DNA of 38,261 nucleotides from Alphaproteobacteria bacterium (GTDB taxonomy: Bacteria; Pseudomonadota; Alphaproteobacteria; Caulobacterales; Hyphomonadaceae). The translations under genes were made by a program, and so were the position numbers. The notes under the pieces are model-generated. The model saw only the letters and a list, made by a program, of their open reading frames with translations, ran no database searches and had not been told where the DNA came from. Each line of letters begins with the position of its first letter. The stretch's first letter is position 1. Location: NCBI GenBank assembly GCA_018969425.1, contig JAGWYJ010000031.1:1-38261 (forward strand), given 5' to 3'. This document shows positions 7,918 through 15,772 of this stretch, one piece after another.

Positions 7918-9189
7918 TCAGATCGATCCGCTCAGACGTGTGATCCGGGCGCCGCAACGACCGAGTTTTTCCTCCAGCCGTTCAAACCCGCGATCGAGAT
8001 GGTAGACCCGATTAACCATCGTCTCGCCGTCCGCAGCGAGCGCCGCGATCACAAGGCTGACAGAGGCCCTCAGGTCGGTCGCCATCACCTGCGCGCCCTT
8101 CAGCCGACGCACGCCTCGAACAGTGGCCTCGCGGCCCCTGACGGTAATATCGGCGCCAAGACGATTGAGTTCGGGGGCGTGCATAAAGCGGTTTTCGAAA
8201 ATGTTCTCCCGAATAAGGCTCGTCCCGTCCGCGATGGTCATCAGGGCCATGAACTGGGCCTGAAGATCAGTGGGAAAGCCTGGATGCGGGGCGGTGTCGA
8301 CGTCGACCGCACGTATGGGCCCATCGCCCCGCGACACCCGGATGCCGCCCTCTTCGGCCACCACCTGGATCCCTGCAAGGCGGAGATGGTCGATCAGAGA
8401 GACCAGATCCTCCGCCCTCGCCCCTTCAAGGAAAACCTCGCCGCCTGCGGCCGCGGCGGCGATCGCATAGGTGCCGGCCTCGATCCGGTCCGGAATAACG
8501 TCATACCTCCCGCCGCCGAGCCGCGAGACGCCCTGAATCCGGATGATCGGGGTTCCCGCGCCCGTGATGCGCGCCCCCACTGAATTGAGACAGAAGGCGA
8601 GGTCCGCGATTTCCGGCTCGCACGCGGCGTTCTCAAGGATGGTCTCGCCGTCCGCGAGGGCTGCGGCGAGCATGGCGTGCTCGGTCGCACCGACCGACAC
8701 GAAGGGAAAGAGGATATGCGCACCCTTGAGCCCACGGAGAGCGGCCGCCTTCACATATCCCTGCTCGATAACGATGTCCGCTCCCATGGCCTCGAAGGCC
8801 TTGAGATGAAGATCCACAGGTCGTGCGCCGATGGCGCAGCCGCCGGGAAGAGACACGGTCGCATGCCCGATCCGCGCAAGGAGCGGCCCCAGCACGTTGA
8901 ACGTCGCCCGCATCTTCCGGACAAGATCGTAAGGGGCGATGGTCGAGGAGATCGTCTCCGCATCGAGGCGGCAGACCGAAGATCCCGCCGGCCAGTCGAC
9001 GCGCACGCCCAGCTGCTCGAGCAGTCGGGCCATGAAGCGGGTATCGGCCAGATTGGGCATGGAGCTCAGCTGAAGGGGCTGGTCGCAGAGGAGCGCCGCA
9101 GCCATGAGCTTCAGGGCCGAGTTCTTCGCCCCGGAGATGGGTATGACCCCATTCAGGGGGCCGCCGCCGTGAATCGATAATCTGTCCAT
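7918..9189 (-). CDS. murA: UDP-N-acetylglucosamine 1-carboxyvinyltransferase
   Basis: MurA transfers enolpyruvate from PEP to UDP-GlcNAc, the first committed step of peptidoglycan synthesis, in the cytoplasm. The 423 residues show the [12 protein letters not shown] block with the conserved Lys22, VRKMRAT with the substrate Arg, and [20 protein letters not shown] with the catalytic Cys118, the target of fosfomycin. The C-terminal domain has [16 protein letters not shown] and [10 protein letters not shown]. Because the cysteine is kept, the enzyme is expected to be fosfomycin-sensitive. I took the ATG at 9189 rather than the TTG just before it; AGGG lies about 7 bases upstream. A 52-residue basic protein is encoded 48 bases upstream on the same strand. 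Confidence 0.97.
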   Translation of the reverse strand: MDRLSIHGGGPLNGVIPISGAKNSALKLMAAALLCDQPLQLSSMPNLADTRFMARLLEQLGVRVDWPAGSSVCRLDAETISSTIAPYDLVRKMRATFNVLGPLLARIGHATVSLPGGCAIGARPVDLHLKAFEAMGADIVIEQGYVKAAALRGLKGAHILFPFVSVGATEHAMLAAALADGETILENAACEPEIADLAFCLNSVGARITGAGTPIIRIQGVSRLGGGRYDVIPDRIEAGTYAIAAAAAGGEVFLEGARAEDLVSLIDHLRLAGIQVVAEEGGIRVSRGDGPIRAVDVDTAPHPGFPTDLQAQFMALMTIADGTSLIRENIFENRFMHAPELNRLGADITVRGREATVRGVRRLKGAQVMATDLRASVSLVIAALAADGETMVNRVYHLDRGFERLEEKLGRCGARITRLSGSI

Positions 9190-9237
9190 CAAAAACCCTA
9201 GATCAGCGACGGCTTCGACCGCAAGCCGAGGCGAAGG

Positions 9238-9396
9238 TTAAAGCTCGGCGCCGTCGGGGTTTTCAGGGGCGGCAGGGGGTCGGGCAGTCGCCTTTCGTCG
9301 CCTCAGATTGGCCCTGAGCGCCCGGGCGAGGCGCTTCTCGCGATCCTCCTTCACGTTCCGGGATTTAGCTTCCTCATCCTTTTCCGGGGGTTTCAT
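9238..9396 (-). CDS. Small basic protein of 52 residues upstream of murA
   Basis: An ATG frame on the minus strand reads MKPPEKDEEAKSRNVKEDRE, then KRLARALRANLRRRKATARP, and ends PENPDGAEL. A good Shine-Dalgarno (GGAGAG) lies 6 bases upstream. The core RLARALRANLRRRKA is similar to short conserved proteins that I recall beside murA in other alphaproteobacteria; this recollection needs a database check. It is highly charged, probably one helix, with no signal peptide. No function is known. Codon use matches the neighbouring genes. Confidence 0.7.
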   Translation of the reverse strand: MKPPEKDEEAKSRNVKEDREKRLARALRANLRRRKATARPPAAPENPDGAEL

Positions 9397-9471
9397 GTCG
9401 ATCTCTCCGTTGATCGCCCCTTCCCACGGGAAGGGGTTTCGTTTATGCGATCGCCTTCACGAACCTAGACC

Positions 9472-9546
<75 letters not shown>

Positions 9547-9648
9547 GTTCGGTGATTTCAACCGGTCCTTTTCACCTCGCCACAGCCAGACCCTCCCGTC
9601 CTGCGACGGTCCGGACCCTCCCTAGCCCAGGCGTCCTCAGCCTTGCGG

Positions 9649-10275
9649 TCACCGGTATCGCGACCGGATCTCCATCTGCTGACGCGCCTGATCAAGATCG
9701 GCTCGGGTGTCGATGTCCGCCAGGAGAGCCTCGGGGGCCTCGGTTGACGCCACGCGACGAATTGGATCCCGCATCACGTCGCGCGCCCCCTCATCTCCGT
9801 CCAGAGCCTCGAGCGCCTCAAAACAGGCCGCATCAAAGGCGGTCGGCGGGCGGACCAGCTCCCTGGAGCCTGAATGAACGATGCTGATCCGCTCCGGTCC
9901 GCCCAGACGCTCAAGAACCCGCTCAAACACGCTCGGCTCGAGAAAAGGCGTGTCCGCCATGCATAGGACGATGGCGTCCGGACGGAACTGCCTCGCAATG
10001 CGCACCCCGACCGAAATCGAATGGCCGAGGCCCCTCGACGGCTTCGAGTTCAGAGCGATCACGAACCGGTCCTGCAGGATCTCCCCGATCCGCGGAATGT
10101 CGACGGGACAGACAGCAATGCGGGCCAGCCAGTCCTGAGAAGCCAGGACAGCGGCCGGATGGGCGATCAGAGGTTGACCGTCGAGGTCCTGGAGCAGCTT
10201 GTCACGCCATCCGAAGCGCCTCGAACGTCCTGAGGCGAGGAGAATGACGGCCGATCTGTTCATCGGGACGCTCAA
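9649..10275 (-). CDS. MocA-like molybdopterin cytidylyl/nucleotidyltransferase
   Basis: This 208-residue GT-A-fold nucleotidyltransferase has the N-terminal nucleotide-binding signature ILLASGRSRRFGWRDKLLQ, SRGLGHSISVGV, and CMADTPFL with the metal-binding Asp. Proteins of this type (MocA/MobA and CoxE-neighbour proteins) attach CMP or GMP to molybdopterin. Its partner XdhC is encoded directly upstream, which favours the molybdopterin cytidylyltransferase role for a xanthine or aldehyde dehydrogenase-type enzyme. I chose the TTG at 10275: it overlaps the xdhC stop as TTGA and has GGGGGAGG 7 bases upstream, whereas the ATG at 10263 has only a weak site. No molybdoenzyme structural gene is in the window. 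Confidence 0.85.
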   Translation of the reverse strand: MSVPMNRSAVILLASGRSRRFGWRDKLLQDLDGQPLIAHPAAVLASQDWLARIAVCPVDIPRIGEILQDRFVIALNSKPSRGLGHSISVGVRIARQFRPDAIVLCMADTPFLEPSVFERVLERLGGPERISIVHSGSRELVRPPTAFDAACFEALEALDGDEGARDVMRDPIRRVASTEAPEALLADIDTRADLDQARQQMEIRSRYR

Positions 10276-11288
10276 GACCGGGCCTCCCCCGATGCTCTTA
10301 CAGCCAGTATCTCCGCCAGGGCGGAGACGGCCAGAACCGCCGGATCTCTCGACGGAAAGAGGCCGATCGGTCCCTTGAGACGTTCGATGTCATCGGGACC
10401 TGCGCCCAGCTCCCTCAGGGTCTCGAGCCTGCGGCTGTGGGTCTGTCGCGATCCCAGCGCTCCGACATAGAAGGCCGGGCTGCGCAGAGCGTCGAGAAGG
10501 AGGGCCGTCTCCCATTCATGTTCATGGAACAGACAGGCGAGCGCGGTGTCGGCATCGAGCGGCAGGGCCGGGGCCTGGGTGGGCACGGTGAGAGAGATCA
10601 GCGTGTCCGCGTAAGGGGTGCAATACTCGAGCGTGGCGCGTTCCTGACTTGCGACGACGATCTCGCATCCGCCGACACGGGCGAGCTTGGCGAGAGCTAC
10701 GATCTCCCACCCTCGTCCCGCAAGAACCAGACGCAGACGCGGAGCAAAGCGACGTCGGAACTGCCCCTTCCCCGCCATCTCGTCGGAGCGACCCACACGC
10801 ATGGCTGAGGTTGCGCCCCCGATCCCAAAGATCAGGGAGAAGGATCGCCTCGCGGCCGCCTGATCGAGAGCCTCGGTCAACACTCCCGGATCTGGAGAGG
10901 CGTCGACATGAAGATCCACCCCCCCGCCGCAGGGAAGGCGAACATCGAGAAAGGGTGAGCCGCGGCCGTAGCGAAGCTCCCGGTCCCGCCCAAGCGCGAG
11001 AGCCGCACACGCCTCCTCGACGAGCGCCGTCTCGAGGCATCCTCCTGAGATCGATCCTGCAAAGCGTCCGTCGGCGGCGACAGCGATCTGCGCGCCGAGG
11101 GGTCTCGAGAACGGTCCGTCGAGCCCCGTCAGGGTGACCAGAGCCGCCCGTCGCCCCGAAAGGAGTTCGGTCCGGGCGAACGACAGAACCTCGTATTCAT
11201 CCGAAAGGCCCGGGGGAGGAGACGGACGCGCCTCGCGCCCCTCATGAGACGCTTGTCCGCTCTCCCGAGGCGTGGGGGCGTCGCTCAT
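10272..11288 (-). CDS. XdhC family protein (molybdenum cofactor insertion/maturation)
   Basis: This 338-residue protein has the two-domain layout of the XdhC/CoxI family. The N-terminal domain has the SISGGCLETALVEEA motif (GC-[VL]-E type) and LPCGGGVDLHVD. The C-terminal Rossmann domain shows LVLAGRGWEIVALAKLA, FHEHEWE, AFYVGALGSRQTHSRR and GPIGLFPSRDP. XdhC binds molybdenum cofactor and delivers the sulfurated form to xanthine dehydrogenase-type enzymes. The start is the ATG at 11288, with GAGGGGAG about 10 bases upstream. The open frame reaches further back to 11408, but without a better site and with low-complexity sequence. It overlaps the MocA-like gene, so the two are a functional pair. 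Confidence 0.88.
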   Translation of the reverse strand: MSDAPTPRESGQASHEGREARPSPPPGLSDEYEVLSFARTELLSGRRAALVTLTGLDGPFSRPLGAQIAVAADGRFAGSISGGCLETALVEEACAALALGRDRELRYGRGSPFLDVRLPCGGGVDLHVDASPDPGVLTEALDQAAARRSFSLIFGIGGATSAMRVGRSDEMAGKGQFRRRFAPRLRLVLAGRGWEIVALAKLARVGGCEIVVASQERATLEYCTPYADTLISLTVPTQAPALPLDADTALACLFHEHEWETALLLDALRSPAFYVGALGSRQTHSRRLETLRELGAGPDDIERLKGPIGLFPSRDPAVLAVSALAEILAVRASGEARS

Positions 11289-11513
11289 ATGCCGGCTCCC
11301 CTCTTCACGTCTCATCCTCTGTCGGTCAGGGGCGGGTCTGTGTCCTGCGTCTCGCCCGTCCCGATCCATCCAGGAGACCCGGCAGGCCAGGGCGACCCAA
11401 CCCCACAAAAAACCTTTGCATTCCCAGCCGTATCGGGCCTAGCGCTTCGGCACGAAGGTGGTACCGAGTTAAATTTGACGGGTCAACGCGCGTTCGGGCG
11501 GCGGGAGCAGCGC

Positions 11514-12299
11514 ATGGAGTTCGCCGAGGGTCGGCTCATCACGGAGGTTCGCGGTCCCTGCGGATGGCTCACCTTCAATCAGCCTGAACGACTGAACGCG
11601 ATCCGCCTCGACATGTGGCTCGCCCTGCCCGAGGCGGTCGCCCGGCTTGATGATGACGAACGGACCGCGGCGATTGTCGTCCAGGGGGCAGGCGCCCGGG
11701 CCTTCATCTCCGGGGCGGATATCGGAGAATTCGGGCGCGCCCGTTTCAACGCCGGCTCCAACCGTCCTTTCACCGAAGCGGTGATGGCGGCGACACGCGC
11801 CCTCTCCACCGCACGAAAGCCTGTGATCGCCATGATCCGGGGATATTGCATCGGGGGCGGAGTGGTGATCGCAAGCGCCTGCGATATGCGTCTGTGTTCC
11901 CATGACGCCCGGTTCGGCGTGCCGGCCGCACGCCTGGGTCTCGGCTATGAGCTCGACAACTACAAGCGGCTCGCCGCCATTGTGGGCGCGCCGCTGGCGA
12001 TCGAGATGCTCACCACGGCCCGCCAGCTCACGGCCGAAGAAGCCCTTCAGGCGCGTTTTGTCAGCCGCATCTGTCCGTCGGCCGAGCTTGAGGCGACGGT
12101 GGGCTCCTATGTCGACATGATCGCAGCGAATGCTCCCATGACCATCCGCGCCGCCAAGATATGCAGCCGGGCGATCCTTGATCCAGGCCTTGAAGCGGAC
12201 GCCGAAGCGGCGATCGACGCGTGCTTCGACAGCGAGGATTATCTGGAAGGGCGCACCGCCTTCTCAGACAAGCGACCTCCCAAGTTTTCCGGCTGCTAA
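11514..12299 (+). CDS. Enoyl-CoA hydratase/isomerase (crotonase) family protein lacking hydratase glutamates
   Basis: This 261-residue crotonase-fold protein has the oxyanion-hole segments FISGADIGEFG (about 64-74) and GYCIGGG (110-116), which bind the acyl-CoA thioester. In true hydratases a Glu follows GGGC (rat Glu144) and another sits in the GQPE motif (Glu164). Here these positions are V118 (GGGVVIAS) and A138 (FGVPAARLG). The protein therefore should not be a normal hydratase. An isomerase, decarboxylase, thioesterase-like or other crotonase reaction is more likely. The ATG at 11514 has GGGAGCAG just upstream; an open frame extends back to 11244 but looks non-coding. It is the first gene of a plus-strand set with two acyl-CoA ligases, the next starting 16 bases on. 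Confidence 0.88.
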   Translation: MEFAEGRLITEVRGPCGWLTFNQPERLNAIRLDMWLALPEAVARLDDDERTAAIVVQGAGARAFISGADIGEFGRARFNAGSNRPFTEAVMAATRALSTARKPVIAMIRGYCIGGGVVIASACDMRLCSHDARFGVPAARLGLGYELDNYKRLAAIVGAPLAIEMLTTARQLTAEEALQARFVSRICPSAELEATVGSYVDMIAANAPMTIRAAKICSRAILDPGLEADAEAAIDACFDSEDYLEGRTAFSDKRPPKFSGC

Positions 12300-12315
12300 A
12301 CCGCCAGGATCGCCT

Positions 12316-13869
12316 ATGACAACCACATCGGATCTCCTCGCCCAGCCCTTCTGCACGGTCTCGGAGATGATCGCGGCCCACAGCGCCGAGCGTCCTGATC
12401 ATGCGGCGATCATCGACGGGACGACCACGATCACCTACCGCGACCTCGACATCGCGGTCACCGCCGCCGCCGCGGCCCTGTCGTCCAGAGGGATCGGGCC
12501 GGGGTGCGTCTCAGCCATCTGCGCTCCGACTTCCCACGCCTACGTCATCGCATTTCTGGGAACGTTGAGGGCAGGCGCCGCCGCCTGTCCGCTCTCGCCC
12601 TCGGTTACGGCCGACAGCCTGGCCGCGATGATCTCGGACTGCGGAGCGAGGGTCCTGTTCACAGACGACGCCGTATCGGCTTTTCTGGGAACGCGCCTTG
12701 CTGATGAGCGGATCGAACGCGTCTTTCTTGAAGGCGACGGCAAGCCGACCCTCGAAACCTTCTGTCGCTCCAGCGCACAGGACTTCACGCCTCCAGGCAA
12801 CCAGCCCGGCGATCCTTTCAACATCATCTACTCATCCGGAACCACCGGGGCCCCGAAAGGCATCGTGCAGCCGCATTCCATGAGATGGGGACATGTGCGG
12901 CGCGCCGAAGGACTGGGCTATGGGCCGTCCTCTATCACCGTGGTCTCGACGCCGCTTTACTCCAACACGACATTGGTCAGCCTCATTCCAACCCTGGTGC
13001 GCGGGGGAACGCTGGTTCTAATGAGGAAGTTCGATGCGCGTGCATTTCTCGAGCTGTCGCAAAAGCACCGGGCGACCCACGCCATGCTGGTTCCCGTCCA
13101 GTACAGCCGCATCATGTCGTTGCCCGAGTTCGACCATTTCGACCTCTCGTCTTACCAGATGAAGACCTGCACCAGCGCTCCGTTTTCGGCGAGCCTCAAG
13201 GCGGACATTCTTGCACGCTGGCCTGGCGGCCTCGTCGAGATCTTCGGAATGACCGAGGGCGGCGGCTCCTGTCTGCTCTATGCCCATGAACATCCCAACA
13301 AGCTTCATACTGTGGGACGTCCAGCGCCCGGACACGATATCCGGATCATCGACGAAGCCGGCCGCGAGGTCTCCCCAGGCGCTTCAGGCGAGGTGGTCGG
13401 GCGGTCGGCTGCGATGATGACGGGGTATCACAATCAACCGGCAAAGACGGCGGATGCGGAATGGCGAAGCCCCGCAGGCGACCGGTTCATTCGGACTGGC
13501 GACATCGGCCGTTTTGACGAGGACGGCTTCCTCGTTCTGGGCGATCGCAAGAAGGACATGATCATTTCCGGAGGGTTCAACATTTATCCCAGCGACCTCG
13601 AGGCCGAGCTCTCCCGTCACGAGGCGGTCGCCGAATGCGCGGTGGTCGGGGTCGCATCGGCAGAGTGGGGCGAGACGCCGGCCGCGTTCGTGGTGCTGAA
13701 GGCTGGGACCTCAATCGAGGCCGATGCGCTCAAAGCCTGGCTCAATGACCGCGTCGGTCGGATGCAGCGGCTATCGCATCTGAGGCTCCTCTCAAGCCTT
13801 CCCCGCTCCAGCATCGGCAAGGTGCTCAAGCGGGAGCTGCGGGACGGTTTTAAAGTCGAGGCTGGCTGA
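12316..13869 (+). CDS. AMP-binding acyl-CoA ligase (first of two)
   Basis: This 517-residue ANL-superfamily enzyme activates a carboxylic acid with ATP to an acyl-adenylate and then transfers it to CoA. Motifs are the phosphate-binding IIYSSGTTGAPKG (about 171-183), GMTEGGG (about 311-317), GDIGRFDEDGF with the ATP-ribose Asp, the hinge region DRKKDMIISGGFNIYP, and the C-terminal catalytic lysine in SSIGKVLKRE (about residue 502). It is soluble with no signal peptide. The start ATG (12316) lies 16 bases after the crotonase stop; the longer open frame from 12178 overlaps that gene and is rejected. The substrate cannot be predicted. Medium-chain, aromatic or carnitine-type acids are all possible. 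Confidence 0.92.
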   Translation: MTTTSDLLAQPFCTVSEMIAAHSAERPDHAAIIDGTTTITYRDLDIAVTAAAAALSSRGIGPGCVSAICAPTSHAYVIAFLGTLRAGAAACPLSPSVTADSLAAMISDCGARVLFTDDAVSAFLGTRLADERIERVFLEGDGKPTLETFCRSSAQDFTPPGNQPGDPFNIIYSSGTTGAPKGIVQPHSMRWGHVRRAEGLGYGPSSITVVSTPLYSNTTLVSLIPTLVRGGTLVLMRKFDARAFLELSQKHRATHAMLVPVQYSRIMSLPEFDHFDLSSYQMKTCTSAPFSASLKADILARWPGGLVEIFGMTEGGGSCLLYAHEHPNKLHTVGRPAPGHDIRIIDEAGREVSPGASGEVVGRSAAMMTGYHNQPAKTADAEWRSPAGDRFIRTGDIGRFDEDGFLVLGDRKKDMIISGGFNIYPSDLEAELSRHEAVAECAVVGVASAEWGETPAAFVVLKAGTSIEADALKAWLNDRVGRMQRLSHLRLLSSLPRSSIGKVLKRELRDGFKVEAG

Positions 13870-13959
13870 ACGACGGACAGACGCATTGCCGAGCCACGGG
13901 ATGCGCCCTTATGGTCTGGCGTCATTTCCATCATCTGCTCTGACTGTCTGGAAAACCTG

Positions 13960-15534
13960 ATGACCTCCTCTCCCCTCTCCGACGAAGAGCTGTCGGCGCG
14001 AGGCATGGCGATCGCCGTGCATGCACGCCGCAGGCCGGATCAGGCCGCACTGATCACCACCTCGGGACTGCGGAGCTGGTCTCAGCTCAACGCCCGGGCG
14101 AACCAGCTCGCGCGCCTGTTCCGGGCGCGGGGACTGAAGACGGGCGACGGCGTCGCCCTGCTTGCGCACAACGCTCCGGAGTTCGTCGAAACCTGGGCGG
14201 CCTGCCAGCGCGCGGGATTAAGGCTCACGGCCGTCAACTGGCATCAGTCGCCAGAACTGGTCGCCTACGTGACCGCCAATTGCGACGCCCGGGCCCTGGT
14301 GGCGAGCGCGCGCTTCCCCGCCGCCGCGCTTCAGGCCTCACGGGAAGCCGAGCAGCTTAAAGTGCGCCTCTGCTTCGCCGGAGACATTGAAGGTTTTGAG
14401 GACTTCAATGCGCTGATCGCCGAACAGGATCCGGGCGATCTCGCCGACGGGGAGCCCGGCTCGGTCATGCTTTACACCTCGGGCACCACAGGGCGTCCCA
14501 AGGGCGTCTACCGCGCCACGCGACCGGTCGTCTCCCAGCTGACCGCCACGGTCAATCAGACCGCCCAGTGGCGGCCCGAGAGCGATATCGCGCTCGTGAC
14601 GGGGCCTCTTTATCATGCAGCTCCGCTCAACCTGAACCTCGTCACCCCTATCCAGATGGGGGTCGCATGCGTCCTCATGGACAAGTGGGACGCTGAAGAA
14701 ACTCTTCGCCTCATCGAACGACACGCCGTCACGCACACTCATGTCGTGCCGACGATGATGCATCGCCTGCTCCAGCTCGATGAGACCGTGCGGGGCCGTT
14801 ATGACATCTCGTCGATGCGCTGGATCCTCCATGGAGCGGCGCCCTGCCCGGCTCATGTGAAGCGGGCGATGATCGAGTGGTTTGGTCCGGTGCTCTATGA
14901 GTACTATTCGGCGACCGAGGGGGGCGGGGTCTTCATCACGTCCCCGGAGTGGCTGGAGCGACCCGGATCCGTCGGCAGACCGGTTCCAGGCGTCGAGGTC
15001 CGGGTGCTCGATCCCGAAGGAGCTATCTGTCCGCCCGGAACCGAAGGCGCCGTCTACATGAAAGCGCCGGCCACGGGCCGGTTCGAATACTACAAGGACG
15101 CGGCCAAGACCTCGAACGCCTATCGGGGTGACTGGTACACGCTCGGCGATATGGGTCGCTTCGACGAGCAGGGCTTTCTCTTCCTGACCGGTCGAACCGC
15201 AGAGCTCATCATCTCAGGCGGGGTCAACATCTACCCGGTCGAGATCGACGACGTGATCATCCGGCATGAAGCGGTGGCTGATGCGGCGGTGATCGGAGTG
15301 CCGAACGAAGACTGGGGTGAAGAGATTAAGGCGGTCGTGGAGCTCAAGCCGGGGTTCTCGGCTGATGAGACGACGGCCGCGTCCATCCTCGCCTTCGCCC
15401 GCGATGCGCTTCCAGGCTTTCAAAGGCCGCGGACTGTCGATTTTGTGGAGGCCCTCCCGCGCTCGGCGGCGGGCAAGGTGCTCCGGCAACTTGTGCGTGA
15501 GCCTTATTGGGCGGGCCGAACGCGCCGGATCTGA
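13960..15534 (+). CDS. AMP-binding acyl-CoA ligase (second of two)
   Basis: This 524-residue ANL enzyme is paralogous to its upstream neighbour and has motifs at nearly the same positions. They are LYTSGTTGRPKG (about 171-182), YSATEGGG (about 315), GDMGRFDEQGF, GRTAELIISGGVNIYP, and a C-terminal catalytic lysine in SAAGKVLRQL (about 504). The N-terminal half is typical of FadD/long-chain-type ligases (AHNAPEFVETWAACQRAGL). The start is taken at the ATG at 13960, since the N-terminus aligns with the family; an internal ATG at 14005 is possible. The 90-base gap after the first ligase has no obvious terminator, so the three genes are probably co-transcribed. The substrate is unknown. Confidence 0.92.
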   Translation: MTSSPLSDEELSARGMAIAVHARRRPDQAALITTSGLRSWSQLNARANQLARLFRARGLKTGDGVALLAHNAPEFVETWAACQRAGLRLTAVNWHQSPELVAYVTANCDARALVASARFPAAALQASREAEQLKVRLCFAGDIEGFEDFNALIAEQDPGDLADGEPGSVMLYTSGTTGRPKGVYRATRPVVSQLTATVNQTAQWRPESDIALVTGPLYHAAPLNLNLVTPIQMGVACVLMDKWDAEETLRLIERHAVTHTHVVPTMMHRLLQLDETVRGRYDISSMRWILHGAAPCPAHVKRAMIEWFGPVLYEYYSATEGGGVFITSPEWLERPGSVGRPVPGVEVRVLDPEGAICPPGTEGAVYMKAPATGRFEYYKDAAKTSNAYRGDWYTLGDMGRFDEQGFLFLTGRTAELIISGGVNIYPVEIDDVIIRHEAVADAAVIGVPNEDWGEEIKAVVELKPGFSADETTAASILAFARDALPGFQRPRTVDFVEALPRSAAGKVLRQLVREPYWAGRTRRI

Positions 15535-15540
15535 GCTCGC

Positions 15541-15567
15541 GCCTCAGGAGGTTCGAAGCGCTGAGGC
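15541..15567 (+). terminator. Stem-loop after the second acyl-CoA ligase
   Basis: GCCTCAG (15541-15547) and CTGAGGC (15561-15567) form a perfect 7-bp stem with a 13-nt loop, starting 6 bases after the stop codon. There is no U-tract, so it may be a weak or factor-assisted terminator. Confidence 0.35.
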
Positions 15568-15720
15568 CTGAGAGGGCGAAAATGTGCCCTCGGCTCACAG
15601 ATGGACGCCCCCCACTGAGAGCGGGTCTTCGCCCCCCATGCGATGGCGTCTGCCTGCAAAACGCGAACCTGACATGAGCGACAACAGGTCAACACCTTAA
15701 AGGCGCAGACGCTCAAAAAG

Positions 15721-15746
15721 AAAGGCCGCGCTGTCGCGCGGCCTTT
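15721..15746 (-). terminator. Rho-independent terminator of the TonB receptor gene
   Basis: AAAGGCCGCGC (15721-15731) and GCGCGGCCTTT (15736-15746) form a perfect 11-bp stem with a 4-nt loop. On the minus strand it is followed by TTTCTTTTTG-type sequence. It begins 26 bases past the receptor stop. The rest of the 15,535-15,772 gap shows no gene. Confidence 0.85.
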
Positions 15747-15772
15747 CCCGTCCTGAGACGATACCTCTCAGA

